Positions 41,660 to 60,225 of a stretch of DNA of 64,000 bases are shown one piece after another. The DNA comes from Nyssa sinensis (lineage: Eukaryota; Streptophyta; Magnoliopsida; Cornales; Nyssaceae): positions 32,039,076 to 32,103,075 of the forward strand of contig CM018037.1 in the NCBI GenBank assembly GCA_008638375.1, in the 5' to 3' direction. Position numbers and translations under genes: made by a program. Position 1 is the stretch's first letter, and each line of letters begins with the position of its first letter. A model generated the notes under the pieces. It saw only the letters and a program-made list of their open reading frames with translations. It made no database searches and was not told where the DNA came from.

Positions 41660-42302
41660 AACAAAATATAGTAAAAATGTAACATACTATGAGTTGGGCG
41701 AGCCAGGCCCGGCCTCAATTATTTATGAGGGGTGTACAATCATGGGCTTGATATCGGGTTTGGCTACCCTTAGGCCGACACATTTTTTATTTTTCATAGT
41801 AGAACCTAGCCTAGCTCCATTTGAAATAAAAAGAAGTTCAAATCCATTATCTTAGCCATAGTTGAACAAAAAAATTTGTTAATTCAGATGAATTTTGTAA
41901 AAAGACTAAATTTTATTTTTCAATTGGATTTTTAGTCCAGATGAATGAGTGCTACTGGACTTCAAAATTGTTAGTCACCCTGTTTGTAAAATAAGGTTGC
42001 ATATATTTAATTTTTTTTTAAATTTTAGACTAACGAAAGTCTTATGCACTAACTTAGTTCTTTATTATTATGACATGGAAGTCACATGTTCAAATCGTAA
42101 AAATAATTTCTTTGTTTACAAAAATATGGTCACGTACATGCAATTCTTTCCAAATCTTACCGTAACAGAAGTCTCATAAACAAAAATAACATTTTTTTAA
42201 GTCAAAACAATTTTCATAATTTTTTGCACCCGTGTGTTCAGATGTATACACTAATGGAAGTATAACAATCACAAGAAAATATTAAAATCCATTTAAAATA
42301 AT

Positions 42303-42469
42303 AATGTTACATTTTTTAAATTTACATTTCAAATTTTTATCTCAAACGATTTAGTATTGATGTGACAAAATTCTATTAATAACATAATTCAAAATATTAT
42401 CACTAATGCAATATCAAATTATTTTAGATAAAAATTTGAGATATCATTTTTGAAAAGTGTAGTATTGCT
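42303..42469. mobile_element. MITE, spacer B copy
   Basis: Copy of 29482-29649 with the same terminal inverted arms. Confidence 0.6.
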
Positions 42470-42491
42470 ATAAAAATAAACATATCATAGT

Positions 42492-42905
42492 TATCAATAC
42501 TAGATCAAACTGGTGGTTCAATCGGTTAAATCAAAAATCAGGTATTAAATCGGTTCGATTCAATTAATATACCTTTTTTGCTAAAAAATGGAAAAAAAAA
42601 AATGGTTGAACCGATCGATTTTAAAAAAAAAATCAAAACCAATTGAACAACCTTTTATTTTTTTATTACCTATAATTTTTTTCCACAAGATTTTTTATAT
42701 TTGATGATTAAATGATGAGTCTGGGTATAAAATAATATTTATAGCATGTATATACTAATATATAAAACTAATACTTTAAAACAATTTAAATGATTATACT
42801 TATATTTTGTTATTTATTATTAGATAATAGAAATTTAAATTTTTTGTATTATTCTGTTAATTTTTAATATTTTTTATAAATTTTAAACATATTAATTATA
42901 AAATC
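42492..42905. repeat. GGTTCAATCGG repeat truncated at unit junction
   Basis: Identical in layout to 29671-30085. Stops at the AGGT junction where unit C begins. Confidence 0.65.
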
Positions 42906-44260
42906 AGGTATGTTTTTCAAGAAACATTGTATCTAATGACTATTGTCATATATATATGTGTGTGTGTGTGTGTAACATTTTTGAATGGTGATTATGCAAT
43001 GGTGGCGAATTAGTGATATCCTATGGCAATTAAGGATCTCCAGCTAATTTCCAAATCTCTTAATTTCCATTCCGGTCTATGTGAAACCAAATCAAGGTGG
43101 TTTAAACTTCTGGCAAATTTTCCACTCTATGCTAAAGCCTTCATGTATGTGAGAGAGTTGATAGTGAGAGGTTGACATGGACTCATAAGCCCAATTCTAA
43201 ACCAGTTTATAATTGTCCCAATCTCAGCCGGGTTCTATGAGAGTAGGGATTATAACGCAGATTTGGGACAGGGTCCTCTTCCACTCTCACTTTGTCTAAT
43301 GGGAGCCTTCTCCCATCCGGTCTTGTCCTATCATATTGAACTTGAATCTGAACTTTAACCTTGTTAGTTAGTTGTGTTTCTCATTCTTATTCTTATTCCA
43401 TTCTTCCAAACTCCACTTCCGACCTCTTCTCTGCTCCAACTCATTTAAAAATTAAAACTAATAAAATAATATTGATACAAATCTATATCCATATGTAAAC
43501 AAGTTATATATACGCTATTTTATATATTCATATATCTATATATATTTATATATGTGGGGTATTTTAGGAAATATGAAACTATTAAATGATATTTATCTAA
43601 TTCAAATATATAATGGGCGGGTGGGAGTGTGTAAAGCCATCTATCCCTCACGGAATCAGTATTAGGTTTTAATCTCTTCTTATATATCTATTCTATTATA
43701 TTTTTTTCCTCAAACTCATTTCATTAGATGTCGGACAGAACAAGAATCAATAGGACGACGGAGCAAAAATCAACAAGACAACATTTTACCATTCATAGAC
43801 GAAAGTGGACAGCAGGCAGCAATCCTACTTTTTGACAACTAAATTAAGATTTACATTCCATCTTCTTAGACTTGAGTGCAAGAATCATCTTCACCAATTA
43901 GCCAGTTTAGGACCATATTTTTTATCCAATTATATGCCATCATTTCTTTCTCCCTTGTTTGATTTGTATTTTTTTTTTCTTCTCCCTTTCAACGCATGAC
44001 CAAATCACTCTGTATCACTCCCAACTTTTTCTTAATTTGTACCTTTTCTCAATAAAATCTGTGAACACAGATATTTCTTTATTCATTCAAGAAAGCCTTT
44101 TGAGGAATATGAGACAATATAATTGAAGAATTTTTCATAGGTCCAAGACATTGAGGTGTGCCTTAACAAACCATGCTTCTGTTTTTATTCATTTCGAAAG
44201 AAATAGCATTTTCATACACTTGAGAGAATTATTATGCAAATTTAAACAACATATAGAAAT

Positions 44261-49547
<5,287 letters not shown>

Positions 49548-49597
49548 TTGAGGGGTACCCTAAGATTTTTGTGGATTTCTGCAGATCAGAATGGGCT

Positions 49598-49604
49598 TTT
49601 TATA
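49598..49604 (-). promoter_or_regulatory. TATA box of subtilase gene 4
   Basis: TATAAAA, 51 bases before the ATG at 49547, in the shared promoter block. Confidence 0.6.
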
Positions 49605-49844
49605 GTGAAAAAAACATGTTGAATTTTGATGTCCTCTCATTGGGTTCTCAAATTGGTATTATTGTAATACCCGCCAACAAACAATACAGTCCCATGCATC
49701 AACAATGTTGGGGGCTTAGAAAAATATAGACCATTGACTCTTGTTCAAAAATACCATGGCCTTGGACTCTTTTGCTACTCCAAACACATACTTCCATCTT
49801 CTTCTCAGTTCACCACATAACTTGTTAACTAATTGATGTAAAAT

Positions 49845-50310
49845 AAGCGGTGGAAGAAAACATGAAAAAATGGAAATGGAATGAGCCTGATTCCAAGTTA
49901 AATAATGTCATTACGGTGTTTGAATATATTTTTGATATCGGTTATCTTAAAATAAGTATAGCTGAAACCTTCTAATTTTGACTTGGAATTGCCCAACGGA
50001 CTAAACTTCTTGTTTAGTTATGATTGAAGGTAAATTTGGTCAAATTCGTACGTTTAGGTTTTCAAAAAATTCAAATTGGGTTTTCGTTTCTGACAAACCT
50101 CTCTTCTTTTACTATCTATTTCTAATTTTGTGCACAATTTTAATTTTCCACAATTTTGATTTTTGGGAATTTTTCTATTATTTATTTGTTTCGATAAGAT
50201 TTTTTTTATTAATTATAATTTCCTATCCCTATAAATATTATTTAATTGACATCTATTATCCATTTTTTCATCAATAATATTTAGATTTTCATTTTTAGAG
50301 ATTTGTTCCT
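49845..50310 (+). mobile_element. LTR-like repeat upstream of gene 4 with empty LINE site
   Basis: Same repeat as 27468 and 37055 but more diverged. TTTTTAGAGATTTGTTCC (about 50292-50309) runs through without interruption, so this copy preserves the target before LINE insertion. Confidence 0.55.
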
Positions 50311-52793
50311 TTATGTTTCTAATTATTTCAATATTAAGATTTCAATATGCTCAATTCCAAGTTTTTTGTTAGACGCAAGCAAGTAGAAGAAATATTTGGC
50401 AATCACATGTCATTTTAAAAGTATTTGCGAGATGCATGCCGAATAAAATAGCGTTGTTACAAATCATGCCTTTTAAATAAAGGCGTAGATTCAAAATGCA
50501 TATTTTTTTTACAAAAAGTTCACTTTTACCACCAAAAAAGAGAAATTCCAAAATTCACTTTACAGGAATGTGCAATTAGAAATCCACCTTTAAAATAAAG
50601 ATACACTTAGAAATCGTGCATTTAGGATAAAAATATATTTAAATGTACATTTTGTAATCACCTCTTTGTCATAAACATGGGTTTTTAAATATTTTTAAAA
50701 TAATTTGAGAGTGAAAAATATTATTTTAAACAGCACATGTGTGTAAAAAAATTCGCTTAATTCCTATTACGTTTCATACTACAGTATTCATAAATGATTT
50801 CTTCTTTCAATTTTTTTGCTTTTTGATTCAGTTGTACAGGATCATACTAACAAGTATAGAGTGAATTGGTTTTTTTTTAGGGGTCAAGTATGTCAGGTGT
50901 AATGTGTCATTTTAATAATATTATGTTTCATTAAAAAAAAATCATATTAAATATGATAAAATATTAATAAAAAATATATTATCATATTATTGTACCAGAT
51001 AAAAAAATTTCCCTGTGTGTTGAGCTTAGTGCCTTTGGTATTGGATAACGATGGTGACAACCTTGATGACAAATACAATGACATAAAAAGCTGGAGCCTT
51101 GCTTTACAAATTACAACATCCATAATTCCATCACTTTGTCTTGTATATTTGGCACCATTTTCTTCCTCTGCTCCTATTTAGAACTATTTTATTGTGGACT
51201 GCAATTTCAAATCCCCAGTTGTAGATTTTTTTTTTTTTTGTTTTACGAGGTAGAATTAAATCCAATGGCTGCAATTGAACGATTCGAAGTCGCAATACAG
51301 CTTTCTCTTTATCAGCAGATCATTCAAACCATTCCCAAGGATCGTCTGGGAATCCCATTTCATGAGCACTGTAGAGTACGTCAGTCAAAAAAAAAAAAAA
51401 GTACTTTAAATCAAGAACAAAAACTTTTTATGTTTGTGATTGTTCTTTTTACATATATATATATATATATATTTTTTTTTTTTGCATTTTGTTAATTTTG
51501 ACCAAAATTTTTTAACTTTTTTAAAGAATTTTTTTATTTTATATAAAATAAATTTAAACTTTTAATTAATATTTATTTTAAAATAAAAAAAATTAGTCAA
51601 AATAAAAAAATGGAAGTCCATGCAAGTTATCCTTTTATGTTTCATTTGTTCTAATTATCGCACCATTGCCGCCCCGGCCTAGGAATGGTAACAAGGCAGG
51701 TTTAGGATCCAATTCCAACCTTATTTATATTCTTCACTCTCAACTCCGTCCCGTCCCGTCCCATCCCGCCCCCGTCTAAAAGTTCACCATGACCCCAAAC
51801 CCATTTATAGTCTCAACCTCTGTCTCGAATCCCGATACTTTTTTTTTCTTAAGTAAGCTAAAAAAACAATTAGTAGGTAAAGCAAAATTATATTGCCAAA
51901 ATAACAAATGAAAGAAAAAATCATATAAGTGTGATATAAAAAAAATCTTAAAATTAATTTTATATAATTTAGTTTATTAATAAATATAGTGTTTCTAAGA
52001 AAAATAAATATATATATATATATATATATAAATGGAACGGGGTGACTATGCCTTGATACCACTCCAAACTCAACAAAGTTTTAAGGACCCAACCCCATTT
52101 ATAAACATCTCAAACTAGGGTAGGACAAATTGTCATTCCTACTCTCGACCCCACCCCCACCATCATTGTTGGCACAACCACCAGCTAGGGTCATAAATAA
52201 GTCGAGCTAAATTGGTTGGCCAAGCTTGACTCACAAAAATTTATTTTAGAGAGTTTTAAATTGTAATCAAATTTTATTTATTTATGTCTCGAACTAATTT
52301 TGAATAACTCTTTATTTTAGTTAGACTTGAGCATGTAACATGATTTTTTTTTATATAATATTACACTACATATTGATTTATAAAGTAGCTTAATTGAAAT
52401 TTCAAAATATTTTTAAATTTTGTATATTTTTTTCATAAGTCAATTTTAAATAAATTAATCATTAGTAAAATTCAAATAACTTAATTCGTTTTATCCTTCT
52501 TGTTTTACGAATCTCTGTCAAATTTTAACACCCGACCAATTTTCGGACCGGGCCTCAAGTGGATGCATGTGGTGTAACCCAGCCCAGTTTGAGAACTATA
52601 CCTATTATGGTTTTTTCACTTGCATAAAAAATTATATATAATGTATGATAATTTAACTAGAAGAGTGAATCCATGCCACGGAACTTGATCCATAAACTTT
52701 TAGTTGAAAAATCAATTTAAAATCACCTGAGAATATGAGATGTTCATACAAAAATGCTAAATATTACCTATTAACAAAACATAGTGAAAACAT
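50311..52793. other. Spacer C, non-coding
   Basis: Homologous to 38907-41460. Contains the exon-like piece at 51265-51375, a (TA)n run at about 52011-52030, the GTCCCGTCCCGTCCC repeat (51700-52150) and the 2010-2690 repeat family (52190-52510). No complete gene. Confidence 0.5.
51265..51375 (+). other. Unassigned exon-like open frame, spacer C
   Basis: Counterpart of 39764-39875: encodes MAAIERFEVAIQLSLYQQII, then KDRLGIPFHEHCR and a GTACGTCAG donor-like end. The frame is kept between the two spacers with two amino-acid changes seen (R/Q and R/G). The upstream companion stretch at 51025-51180 is also kept. Confidence 0.3.
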
Positions 52794-52990
52794 AGTGACC
52801 ACCTAGAAGTGTGACCGAGCAATAAAGACGTTAATGATAAAATTTAAGCGTCTCAAATTTAAGTTCTTTCTATGTCGATTGTTAACAGTTAAAGCTTAAA
52901 AAGCGAGTTTATCTATCATAAAAAAAAAAGATTTAATTTGATACGCATAAACTGATTCAGAATATCGCTAACCGATCATTAAAAAATTTA
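52794..52990 (+). mobile_element. SINE, spacer C copy
   Basis: Same insertion as 41461-41659, with left flank AACAAAACATAGTGAAAAC and right flank AACAAAATATAGCGAAAAC. More diverged than the other two copies. Confidence 0.6.
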
Positions 52991-53626
52991 ACTAAACAAA
53001 ATATAGCGAAAACATAACATACTATGAGTCGGGCGGGCTAGGCCCGACCTCAATTATTTATGAGGGGTGTACAATCTTGGGCTTGATATCAGGTTCGGCC
53101 ACTCTTAGGCCAACACATTTTTTATTTTACATAGCAGAACCTAGCCTAGCTCAGTTCGAAATAAAAAGAAGATCAAATTCATTATCTTAGCCATAGTTGA
53201 ACAAAAAAATTTGTTAATTCAGATGATTTTTTTTGTTAGAAGACTAAATTTTATTTTTAAATTGGATTTTTAGTCCAGATGGATAAACTGGACTTCAAAA
53301 CTGTTAGTTGCTCTATTTATAGAATAAAGTTGCATATATTCAATTTTTCTCAAATTTTACAATGACGAAAATGTTATGCACTAACTTAGTTCTTTATTAT
53401 TATGACATGCAAGTCACATGTTTAAATCGTAAAAATAATTTCTTTGTTTACAAAAATATGGTCACGTACATGCAATTCTTCTCAAATCTTACAATAACAT
53501 AAGTCTCATAAGCAAAAATAATTTTTTTTAAGTCAAAGCAATTTTCATAATTTTTTGCACACGTGTATTGAGATGTATACACTAATGGAAGTATACCATT
53601 TAAAATATTAAAATCCATTTAAAATA

Positions 53627-53795
53627 ATAATTTTATATTTTTGAAATTTATATTTCAAATTTTTATTTCAAATAATGTAGTATTGATGTGACAAAATTAT
53701 ATTAATTACATAATTTAAAATATTGTCACTAATACAATGTCAAATTATTTTAGATAAAAATTTGAGATATAATTTTTGAAAAATATAGTATTGCT
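53627..53795. mobile_element. MITE, spacer C copy
   Basis: Third copy of 29482-29649, with several substitutions in both arms. Confidence 0.55.
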
Positions 53796-53814
53796 ATAAA
53801 AATAAACATATCAT

Positions 53815-54290
53815 AGTTATCAATACTAGATCAAACAAGCAGTTCAATCAGTTAAATCGGAAATTAAGCATTAAATCGGTTCGATTCGATTAATACACCG
53901 TTTTTATTAAAGAATAAAAAAAAAAAAACGGTTGAACCGATTTTAAAAAGAAAATCAAAACCAGTTAAACCACTTTTTATTTTTTTATTATCTATAATTA
54001 TTTTTTGACAAGATTTCTTATATTTGATAATCAAATGATGAATCTTGGTATAAAATAATATTTATAGCATGTATATACAAATATATAAAACTAATACATT
54101 AAAACAATCTAAATAATTGTACTTATATTTTTTTTTATTTATTATTAGATAATAAAAATCTAAATTTTTTTATATTATTCTGATAATTTTTAATATTTTT
54201 TATATATTAATTATAAAATAGGTTAAATCAGTGAACCGGTGACCGCCCTTCACCGGTCCGATTGTGTAATCTGTTAAACATATACATATA
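53815..54290. repeat. GGTTCAATCGG repeat, untruncated copy
   Basis: Begins TCATAGTTATCAATACTAG, contains GGTTCGATTCGATTAATAC and GGTTGAACCGATTTT, and continues across 54220 into GTGAACCGGTGACCGCCC and CACCGGTCCGATTG. Repeated CCGGT motifs at both ends suggest a terminal-repeat transposon remnant. It spans the ancestral duplication breakpoint. Confidence 0.5.
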
Positions 54291-54678
54291 TCGGACGTAT
54301 GAAATTTAAAATTTTCCTACTTTTGCTGATTCGATCACAATGAATAGCCGTTTAAATTCCTGTTTCGTCGGTTATTCTGTTTATTCTGATTGGACTAGGA
54401 AATGCTCGTTCTCGTTCTTCTCTTTCTTACCCCCTAAATTTCTTTGCAATTCTAAGAATCCTCAATCGCGTTGTTCTTCGTCAACCAAATCATCTGTTTA
54501 TGGTTAGTTTGTTCTGGTTCTCTTAATTACTTGTTTGTTTCCCGGGAAAAAAAATTAATTCTCGCTTTTCCCGATAAGCAAACGGAGAAATGTCTTTTGT
54601 TTATCGGCATTGAGGGATTTGATGCAAATTTGTGATTGGATTTGACTAGGTTTGTGGAGGGCGTAGAGAGAAGAACCG

Positions 54679-57438
54679 ATGGCATATAAGGTTGATCACG
54701 AGTACGATTACCTATTCAAGATCGTCTTGATTGGAGATTCGGGCGTCGGAAAATCTAATATACTTTCGAGGTTTACTCGGAATGAATTCTGCTTGGAGTC
54801 TAAATCCACTATTGGCGTCGAATTTGCAACGAGGACTCTTCAGGTTAGTTTTAATGTTTCTTGATCTCTAATTTTGAATTTTGTTACATTCCTTATATAT
54901 CAGTCTACTATGTAGTTCCAATTTCTTGGTACATGCAGATCTTTGGGTCCATTTGGTTGCACTTTCTAGTAAAATTGTAACATTGGACAAATTGGGTTTC
55001 CTCTTGGGTGCAATTTTTTTTTTTTAGAATGTGATATGTAACGCAGCACGAAACGTAAAAAAAAAATTGAGCACTTTGAATTCTTTGAATTGAATCAAAG
55101 ATGAGTATTATTCACCCAATAAGACAAAAAATGTCTAAATTCGAAACTGAATATATTATTGATAAAAACTGAATAGTAAAGACCTATTTCATTATATTTA
55201 TGAAGTTAGAAAACTACTACTTAGGAATAAGAAACCACTACTCTTGTATCAATCCTAATAAAACTGAGAAAATAGAGAAATTATATCTAAAATAACAAAT
55301 CTGAGATAGGCTCAAATTTGGAAAACAAATAATCCTACAATAACTCTAGAACAAAATACATTTTTTAGCAGGTATCATATATATCCCACATCAATATGTG
55401 AATAAGAGCTCTAGGGAAATTGTTTATATATCTTGATGTGAATGGAATTGATATTATGTTCTGATTTTGTGTTAGGACCCTACATTTCAGTTCTTCACAT
55501 TATATATAATGGCAGTGTGTGAAAGTTTCAATATAGAATCAAATTTTGCCAACATTTTGCAGGACAATATGTGTAGCCAATATGGTTAAAGTTCAAGAAA
55601 TGAAAACTGTGAAGAAAAAATGTAAAAGCTTACCTCTGATTTTACGTAGGCAAGAACACCATGATCATTGTTGTTTCCTGTGAGTGTTATACAATCATCT
55701 CAATCTTTGAAGTAGCAAATACATGTCGAGTTTATTGAACGATTCTAGTTCGGTTGTATTATGGTTTTACTGTTTATTATGGGTATGGTCTTATCATTTA
55801 GGATAATGAACCTTCCACCAACATGTGTGTGAGAGAGATAGAAAGACAGTGAGGGGAGTCGATTTGGCAGTTCTATTCTCAGTGCCTTTAAATCAGTGGA
55901 CCCCTGATGGTTTGCTAGTACAAAATTAAGCTGTTTGGATGGTTTGTTTTAGAGGTTCATTGGGTAGCCATCTTTTCATCAATCTTTCAATCAATTGATT
56001 CCCAGTTGACTTCCTCATAGTTTCTGGTGGTTGGAGAATCTCTTTTTGAATTATGCAATGTTAATGTAACGGTAGCCCATTGACTGAAAAATTCATGTTG
56101 ATGCCAAGATGCAGCAAGTGGGTGTGTAGAATGACCGGTTTTGTTGAGATATGGTTTCACACTTTCACTATTTAGTTGGCCCATCATAGTCTCCATATCA
56201 TGTGCTGCTGGTGCTTTTTCTTTCTTTTGTCTTTGTAGCTCAAAAAATATGGCATGAGAATTTTATTTTATTTTTTTAATTTTTAATTTCCAAACATGTG
56301 TATGAAAATCTGACACGAATTCACCTTCAATACATCTCATTTTGCCTGTGAAGTGAAGTTAGTGCTTTGACGGTGTTCCGTATCTACAAGCTAATAATTG
56401 TATCTTTGTTTTATGTATTTGCACGTGAGACATTTCTAGATGAGCCATTCAGCCTTTTAGAATTACTAGTGCATAACACTTTTTTCAATTCAAAAACCCA
56501 GCAGATGAAAAGTGAAACAATCTGATCTACTCAACTTTTTGAACTTTTACAGAAGAAATATGGCAATAAGAAGTCGTGGTTTGATTAACAATTTGATTTA
56601 TGCTTTACCTTTGAGGTATACAGATGGTAATAGTAATGCTACCTCGTAGGCAATGACAAGTAAATTCAGGTAAAAAAGGACATAGATAATTGCAGGTTTA
56701 TATCACAGATGGATTTTGATTTTCTGCAATTATTAATTTCTCTGCTTAGTAACCAGGAAGATGTATTTAGGAAGCCATGAGTTGGGGATTTTCCACTTCT
56801 TTTGTGCATGTCTCTAGAGTCTTGCACACCTACGAATTTGAGAAAACCCTGTAATATAGATATGTATGTATACATTATTTGCTAGCATAACCTTACTTGC
56901 ACTAGATGAAATTGCTTGCAAATTGAGCTGAAATGTTTTGGTGCAGGTAGAGGGCAAGACAGTGAAGGCACAAATTTGGGACACGGCTGGCCAGGAGAGG
57001 TATCGAGCCATTACAAGTGCTTATTATAGAGGAGCTGTTGGTGCACTCTTGGTCTATGACATAACAAAGAGGCAAACCTTTGAGAATGTCCACAGGTGGC
57101 TTCATGAACTGAGGGACCATGCTGACTCGAACATTGTCATCATGATGGCTGGGAACAAGACTGACCTAAATCATCTTAGGTCAGTCCCAGAACATGATGC
57201 TCAGCTCTTGGCTGAGAAGGAAGGCCTATCATTCCTCGAGACTTCAGCATTGGAAGCATTGAATGTCGAGAAGGCATTCCAGACAATCCTGTTGGACATT
57301 TATCAGATAATAAGCAGGAAGGCATTGGCAGCTCAGGAGGCAGCTTCTGCTACCGGGATTCCCGGTCAAGGCACCACCATCAATGTTGACGGCGATTACT
57401 CGAGTAATCTGAGCAGGAGACCTTGTTGTTCTAATTAG
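54679..57438 (+). CDS. RABA2: RABA2-type (Rab11 class) small GTPase
   Basis: Two exons, 54679-54843 and 56947-57438, joined in phase 0, giving 218 residues; intron of 2103 bases with GT/AG ends. Known role of the family: GTP-dependent switch for trans-Golgi/early endosome to plasma membrane and cell-plate traffic. Motifs visible: P-loop GDSGVGKS (residues 19-26), switch I around STIGVEF with Thr44, WDTAGQE (66-72), the guanine-specificity motif GNKTD, ETSAL, and a C-terminal CCSN ending for double geranylgeranylation. The N-terminus [20 protein letters not shown] and the TKRQTFENV and [12 protein letters not shown] segments point to RABA2 rather than RABA1 or RABA4; the exact paralogue is uncertain. 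Start context ACCGATGG is good. No upstream TATA box was evident. Transcribed divergently from the subtilase array. Confidence 0.95.
55020..55440 (-). mobile_element. Solo LTR-like insertion in the RABA2 intron
   Basis: Read on the minus strand it gives TTCATAAATATAATGAAATAG, a TATCAATAATATATTCAG stretch and an end TTTCGTGCTGCGTTACATAT, the landmarks of the LTR-like family. It is inserted antisense to RABA2. Its far end (AGGTATCATATATATCCCAC) also matches a fragment at about 10130-10255. Confidence 0.5.
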
Positions 57439-57775
57439 CAAGGTTTTGAAAGAGAAGCGAAGTTATAAGACAAAAAAATGTTTAATTGTGACAGATATAT
57501 ATGTTGCATACATGCAGCCTTCTGTCATAAATTTTCATCTGGAGGTCATTTGAGAGAACATCTAGTTCATAAGAACTGTTGTTGAGTTGAATATGACAGT
57601 GTCAGCCATCTTCCTCACTGGAACCAAAGGATGGGCTGGAAAATTGATGTTAAATTATAGGCAGGGGATAGAAAAGAAGCCATGGAAGGGTAGTTTTAAC
57701 TTTATTATTGTCATCACTATCATTATTTTTCAATCTTTCCATCAATTTTTGTCTATTCAGTTCTTGTTAACATGT

Positions 57776-57781
57776 AATAAA
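57776..57781 (+). terminator. Polyadenylation signal, RABA2
   Basis: AATAAA 338 bases after the stop codon, preceded by T-rich sequence. It implies a 3' UTR of about 360 bases if used. Confidence 0.45.
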
Positions 57782-57867
57782 TTTTTCCTCTTGAAATGGT
57801 ACTTAAGAATGCAGTAGAAGTGAGAGTGAGTACTTGAGTGCGTTTCATGGCTCTAATTTTAGTTTAT

Positions 57868-58260
57868 TTGACACAACATGAAACGTGAATAGGATTTAAT
57901 CACGTCAAATTTTCTAAGTATGAATCAACCACAAACAAAAAGGTATAAATTCTCTAAAATGAAATTTGAATATATAATTCATGGAAATTGAATAATAGAT
58001 GTCTCTTACATTGGATTTATAGAGATTGGAAAAACGGAAAAAAAAAAAAAAAAAAAATCAAAATTGGGGCAAATTTAAAGTGTACCAAAAATTGAAAACT
58101 AGATAGAAAAGGAATAATAATTCAATCAGAGTTTTATATATGAAATAATTAAAATTACAACTTTTTAAAAATGACAAAAAATGCGCAATTAAAGACTTAA
58201 ATATGCAAATTTGATCAAAAAGCATATCAGGTCACGGTGAAGCAGTGAATATTAATTGTT
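57868..58260 (-). mobile_element. LTR-like repeat fragment
   Basis: Starts TGACACAACATGAAACGTG and carries TATAATTCATGGAAATTGAATAATAG, matching the minus-strand copies at 365 and 55020. A 20-base poly-A run at about 58038 interrupts it. Confidence 0.45.
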
Positions 58261-59511
58261 GGGCCATCTCCGATCAAATATATGAGTTTTTTTAAGTATG
58301 CTTACATTGAGGTGACTATTGTCAAAATGTTTTTTGAAATCATTTTCAACAATCGTCACAAGGCATTCCATAAAAATTAATGGACAAAAATAATTAATCT
58401 AACCATAAACGGCCAAACGAATAGCCTAAGCTCTCACATTCCCATTCCCTATCCCTCAACCAAAAGGCCAATAGTTTTTCAATTTGCAGAGTCATCATCC
58501 TTCGCCATTATACGCAGCCAAAGAATGCTGATTCGGCCACAATGGATGTCCATTATCCCTTCCAAAACTCTCCACATCAAAATGCGATTCCATTTTGGTC
58601 AACTCGAAATGATTACGTGTATGTTAGTATGCTTTCTGCTTTAGGTGCTTTTTACAAGAACCATTGAATAGTTACACCGACTTGACCTCCCGCGAAAATG
58701 ACATTCAATTATTCGTTGTGTGTGCCCGCGTATGCGACTACATGATTGTGCATCAATCATGATGGGTGATAATGAGCAAAAAAAGAAAAGAAAATAGAAA
58801 GCAGTTCCACTTGAAGGTATTGGGTTGGGATGAGATCCCCCACCCCCAAGACTGCAACTGCAAATTTTAAGTCCACTTTAGACTCAAGAGGGACAGGACA
58901 TGTTCTTTTGGCTTTTGGCTTTTTGGCTTTTGGCTTTCCTTTTTCGTTTCCTCCAAGGGGTATATTCTCTTTCAGAACAAAATTTCTGGTCAGGGAGAGG
59001 GATGGTTGGTTAAAGTTAGGTAGATAGATAGCATCAACCCTTTAGTCAAACTCATTGGATTTGTATGTTCAAATGATGAAAATCCCAAACCAATTCTCAG
59101 GATCCTACCCAACACCACAGAACAATCCTAGGTCCGGATCAAGAAATATCTTATTTTTGTTTCCTTTTTTCTGATTTTCCAACTTCTTGCCCAATCCTCC
59201 CTCCTTTCTTTGGTCATCTTATGCCCAAATACCCAGCCAATTTGTACAAAAATAAATAAATATATATATATATGATATTATAATTTCTATTAATTTTTTA
59301 TTTAGAAAAAAAAAATATGGTGTGAACCCCTACTTGTTTCTAGTAACCAAAATAGAGATACAAATGAGGAGGAGGTAGAAGTCTACTAAACAATATCACC
59401 CAAGGATTTATGTATCTAGCTCCATTTGGCTAGGATGAGGCTATTGTAATGCCCTAATCTTGTTGTCTCAACAATTTTTAAGAAAGAACATAATCATATG
59501 ACCAAAAAGAG
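58261..59511. other. Intergenic, no gene seen
   Basis: Less AT-rich around 58450-59050 but with no frame showing a domain. 58909-58940 is a short tandem repeat of GGCTTTT. A (TA)n run lies near 59262. An open frame starting at 58830 has no supporting signature. Confidence 0.45.
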
Positions 59512-59677
59512 AAATGTTATGCTTCCCAAATTTCTATCACAATTTCTTATTCCAAATGATGTGCCACTGGTATATGAGAATTATATTAATTACAAGATTT
59601 TAAATATTACCAGTATTCCAGTGTCATGTCAATGCTGCATCATTTGGGATATAATTTTGGGAAGTATAGCATTGCTC
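59512..59677. mobile_element. MITE, diverged copy
   Basis: Left arm AAATGTTATGCTTCCCAAAT pairs with the right arm TTTGGGAAGTATAGCATTGC, and inner TTCCAAATGATG pairs with CATCATTTGGGA. Same architecture and size as the spacer MITEs. Confidence 0.65.
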
Positions 59678-60225
59678 ATAAATACTTAAGTCAAACTATT
59701 AATAGTAATGTTTGTGATGTCTTATAAGTCAATCAATTTTTTCCCACTCTGTCATGTGAGATTGGATATCACAATCTCTCCCTTTAATTATACGATGTCA
59801 TCATTGCATGACCCAAAAGGCCAATAACTTTCCCTAACTAGCCAATGGAGCATGCAACTCCACTCCTTTTACAGCCCTAGTCTCCCACAAGATTCACCAC
59901 ATTGTTGTCCAATGTGTCACTCCGTGAGTAAACGTAGGTAGAATACTAAACTGCCACAATGCTTATCACAAGACAAGGGTCTTATCTGATACAAGTTGTA
60001 ACGCCCTGAGCCGGTTATCCTAATTACCTGAAGAAATGACCTACTCACATGGCCCAAAAATACCTTGCTCAAAATACTTAAACCTAATTTATTAGTAGCT
60101 AGACTTATGGTAACTTATATATCAACTAAACTACTCTCACCCAACCAACTTCAAATAGGAGTATCGTAGCTACAAGTTACACTAGGTTTGCTTGCACCAT
60201 TTACAAAAAAAAAAAAATTATATAT
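59678..60225. other. Intergenic, no gene seen
   Basis: Contains GTAACGCCCTGAGCCGG and similar moderately GC-rich pieces that look repeat-derived. No coding evidence. Ends with a short A-run and TATAT directly before the LTR. Confidence 0.4.

Noticed and set aside
41949..42179. 76-codon plus-strand frame in spacer B
   Set aside because: No domain or splice context, and the matching stretch in spacer A is broken. Judged a chance frame in an AT-rich spacer.
55987..56196. Minus-strand frames inside the RABA2 intron and exon 2 (55987, 56666, 56814, 56902, 57244)
   Set aside because: Antisense or intronic frames with no family signature. The sense-strand Rab exons explain the exon 2 region fully.
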